Assembly (NCBI GenBank): GCA_020024455.1
Contig: JAHHTU010000015.1
Span: 1 to 48,841, forward strand
DNA: 48,841 nucleotides
From: Anaerotignum sp.
GTDB taxonomy: Bacteria > Bacillota > Clostridia > Lachnospirales > Anaerotignaceae
Direction: 5' to 3'
Shown: in pieces, positions 46,850-48,841 of the stretch
Layout of the letters: every line of letters starts with the position of its first letter
Position numbering within the stretch: position 1 is the first letter of the stretch
Program-made: the position numbers and the translations under genes
Notes under the pieces: generated by a model
The model's database searches: none
What the model saw: only the letters and a program-made list of their open reading frames with translations
What the model was told of the DNA's origin: nothing

Positions 46850-48841
46850 TTATGCCAAACCCAAAAGCATAAAAATGCCATTTGCCAAACTACACACCAA
46901 AATCCCCACAACGGTTGGCAACAAAAACGATATCACCGTCCATTTCCAACTACCCGTTTCTTTTTTGATGGTCAACAATGTGGTCGTACAAGGAAAATGA
47001 TTCAATACAAATAATATCGCACAAATTGTCGTTGTCCATGTCCAGCCATGCATTGCCAACATTTCTCCCGCCTGTGCTATACCATCTGCCTCCACCAACA
47101 TACCACTTTGACTGTAAAACATCAGCAGCACAGGCAACACAATTTCATTTGCAGGCATACCTAACAAAAATGCTGCCAAAATGACACCTGAAAGTCCCAT
47201 CAATCTGCCCAACGGCTCTAAGAAATTTGCCAACATCTGCAATATGGTACCATCTCCCACAGACACATTTTGGAATACCCAAATCACAGCCCCCGCAGGA
47301 ATGGCAACCGTCACAGCACGCCCCAATACAAACAACGTTCTGTCCAACAAACTTCTGACAAGCACCTGCCCAATTTTTGGCTTACGATATGGCGGCAATT
47401 CCAATACAAAAGAAGACGGAAACCCTTTCAAAAGCGTATGACTTAACAAAAAAGATACCAAAAGTGTCAATCCCACAGACAAGCCAATCACAATAAACAC
47501 CGCAAAACCCGAAAGCCAAGACATACCTGCTGACAAAAAGATACTGCTCAGCAATATAATGGTTGGAAATCTGCCATTGCAAGGCACAAAGTTATTTGTC
47601 AATATAGCAATCATACGCTCTCTTGGGGAATGAATGATGCGGCAAGATGTTACGCCTGCGGCATTACAACCAAACCCCATAGATAATGTCAACGCCTGTT
47701 TTCCGCTTGCACCTGCTTTTTGAAACAAGCCGTCCATTTGGAATGCAATTCTTGGCAACAGCCCAAAATCTTCCAATAGCGTAAACAAAGGAAAAAAGAT
47801 TGCCATTGGCGGCAACATCACCGAAACCACCCAGCTGACTGTCAAATACACCCCGTCCATCAGCAAACTTTCCAACCAAACAGGTACACCCAAACCAATC
47901 ACAAATCCACGTACAGGCACACTCAATCTCTGAAATCCCTCCATCAACATATTCGATGGTACATTTGCACCTGCAACCGTAATCCAAAATACCACACCCA
48001 AAAGCAACAACATCAACGGCACACCTGTTTTTTTATTTAACATCAGTGTATCAAACAATTCTGCTTTTGGCTTTTTCTGTTTTTGATACACTGCCTTTGC
48101 AATTTCTGTCGCACGATTTTGAAACGCCAGCGAACGCCTTTTTTGATACGCCTGTAAAGAACCACATTCTTGCTCCAGCAATGTCAAAGCCGCTTCCCGC
48201 CGCAACTCCAATTCTTGCAACTGCCACATATCATATCCTTTTTCTTGCAACATATCCCATAGTTTTTGTTCTCTTTCCAACACCATATCCAAAAACAATC
48301 CATTTTGCTCTTGCTCTGTTGCAAATGCCTCCAAACTTTCTTTCAAATACCCAAATGTTTGCGAAAAATCATCATGAAAAGCGGTTCGTATGGGTTCTTG
48401 TTTCATATAAACCGCCTTGCATAACATTTTTCTTGCTTCTTCCAACCCTTCTTTTGAGCGTGCGGCTGTTTTGACCACAGGCACGCCCAATAATGTTTCC
48501 AATTTTTGCACATCAATGGTAATGCCTTTTTTCTGTGCCTCGTCCCACAAATTCAAACATACCACAATATGTTGGTTTAACTCCATCAACTGCAACACCA
48601 ACGGCAAATTACGCTCCAAACAAGTGGCATCTAATATCACCAAAACACCGTCTGGCTGCTCCAAAGCCAAAAAATTCCTTGCACAACTTTCTTCTGCTTG
48701 GTCAGAAAACAGAGAATATACGCCCGGCAAATCCACCAATTCCACTTTTTCATGACACAACAGCATAGTACCTTTGGCAGTTGCAACGGTTTTGCCTGCC
48801 CAGTTACCTGTATGCTGTTTCAGCCCTGTAAACGCATTAAA
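46850..48841 (-). CDS. feoB: Ferrous iron transporter FeoB (5' end outside the window)
   Basis: GTPase-coupled membrane transporter for Fe2+. The visible 663 residues run off the right edge in open frame, reading NAFTGLKQHTGNWAGKTVATAKG at the cut, so the P-loop (G1) lies outside. G3 is DLPGVYSL, G4 is NLWDE, then a helical linker and the permease domain with two Gate motifs, MGFGCNAAGVTSCRI and FVPCNGRFPTIILL, and HFPCTTTLLTI near the end. FeoA, normally upstream, would also be outside. The stop at 46850 is followed by the Nif11-like gene. Confidence 0.95.
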   Translation of the reverse strand, partial: FNAFTGLKQHTGNWAGKTVATAKGTMLLCHEKVELVDLPGVYSLFSDQAEESCARNFLALEQPDGVLVILDATCLERNLPLVLQLMELNQHIVVCLNLWDEAQKKGITIDVQKLETLLGVPVVKTAARSKEGLEEARKMLCKAVYMKQEPIRTAFHDDFSQTFGYLKESLEAFATEQEQNGLFLDMVLEREQKLWDMLQEKGYDMWQLQELELRREAALTLLEQECGSLQAYQKRRSLAFQNRATEIAKAVYQKQKKPKAELFDTLMLNKKTGVPLMLLLLGVVFWITVAGANVPSNMLMEGFQRLSVPVRGFVIGLGVPVWLESLLMDGVYLTVSWVVSVMLPPMAIFFPLFTLLEDFGLLPRIAFQMDGLFQKAGASGKQALTLSMGFGCNAAGVTSCRIIHSPRERMIAILTNNFVPCNGRFPTIILLSSIFLSAGMSWLSGFAVFIVIGLSVGLTLLVSFLLSHTLLKGFPSSFVLELPPYRKPKIGQVLVRSLLDRTLFVLGRAVTVAIPAGAVIWVFQNVSVGDGTILQMLANFLEPLGRLMGLSGVILAAFLLGMPANEIVLPVLLMFYSQSGMLVEADGIAQAGEMLAMHGWTWTTTICAILFVLNHFPCTTTLLTIKKETGSWKWTVISFLLPTVVGILVCSLANGIFMLLGLA

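Noticed and set aside
1..48841. tRNA, rRNA, CRISPR, insertion sequence, phage or riboswitch
   Set aside because: Looked for cloverleaf ends, regularly spaced repeats, transposase or integrase motifs and known riboswitch cores; none was seen. A covariance-model search would be needed to exclude small structured RNAs.

Overview
The window reads as a chromosomal segment from a low-GC, spore-forming Clostridia-type Firmicute, probably Lachnospirales or Anaerotignum-like (that rank is inference). The grounds are an intact Spo0A, a GerS-like lipoprotein, an NdoA/MazF, the ireB-ruvX-DUF1292 (yrzL-yrrK-yrzB) cluster, RNase J, DUF951, purine-rich Shine-Dalgarno sites and several TTG/GTG starts. No rRNA, tRNA, CRISPR array, phage gene or transposase was seen, so this looks like core chromosome.

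Left to right. (1) 0.2-5.6 kb, minus strand: mreB, an S41 C-terminal processing protease, ftsX-ftsE and a CdaR/PucR-type regulator. (2) 5.6-16.9 kb, minus strand: a cell-wall polysaccharide block. One tightly packed operon holds a MurJ-type flippase fused to an O-antigen-ligase-like domain, a GT4 glycosyltransferase, two DUF4330 membrane proteins, a GT4-CsaB (pyruvyl transferase) fusion and a WecG/TagA ManNAc transferase. A large exported phosphodiester-glycosidase-like protein lies just upstream. Together they look like a pathway for a pyruvylated secondary cell-wall polymer of the kind that anchors SLH proteins; no SLH gene is in view. (3) 17.1-20.9 kb: GerS-like lipoprotein, MazF/NdoA without a visible antitoxin, a short YjfB-like gene, rlmD, an S1-domain protein and a small membrane protein. 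(4) 21-33.4 kb, minus strand: housekeeping genes gpsA, plsY, der, pgeF, an RNase HII-YraN fusion, rnj, DUF1292, ruvX, ireB, mtaB, a HAD phosphatase, two unknown genes and mtnN. (5) 33.5-36.4 kb, plus strand: a class-I glutaminase-like hydrolase, MscS, DUF951, a lipoprotein and an unknown protein. (6) 36.4-40.8 kb, minus strand: a Zn/Cd P1B-ATPase with its SmtB/CzrA-type repressor and candidate operators, a LysR regulator and DegV. (7) 40.9-43.7 kb, minus strand: an ECF sigma / putative anti-sigma operon with two membrane proteins, and an RpiR regulator. (8) 43.8-48.8 kb: rsmA, an unknown gene, spo0A behind a 500-base regulatory region, a possible Nif11-like small protein, and feoB cut by the right edge.

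The most distinctive content is the cell-wall polymer operon with its two gene fusions and a possible internal ribosome entry between flippase and ligase halves. Next come an RNase HII-YraN fusion, repeated TTTAAG-type boxes before three envelope-related operons, a paired-operator metal switch whose promoter lies in the 3' end of lysR, and an orphan MazF. Start codons were re-chosen by ribosome-binding-site position wherever the longest open frame began with an implausible extension.
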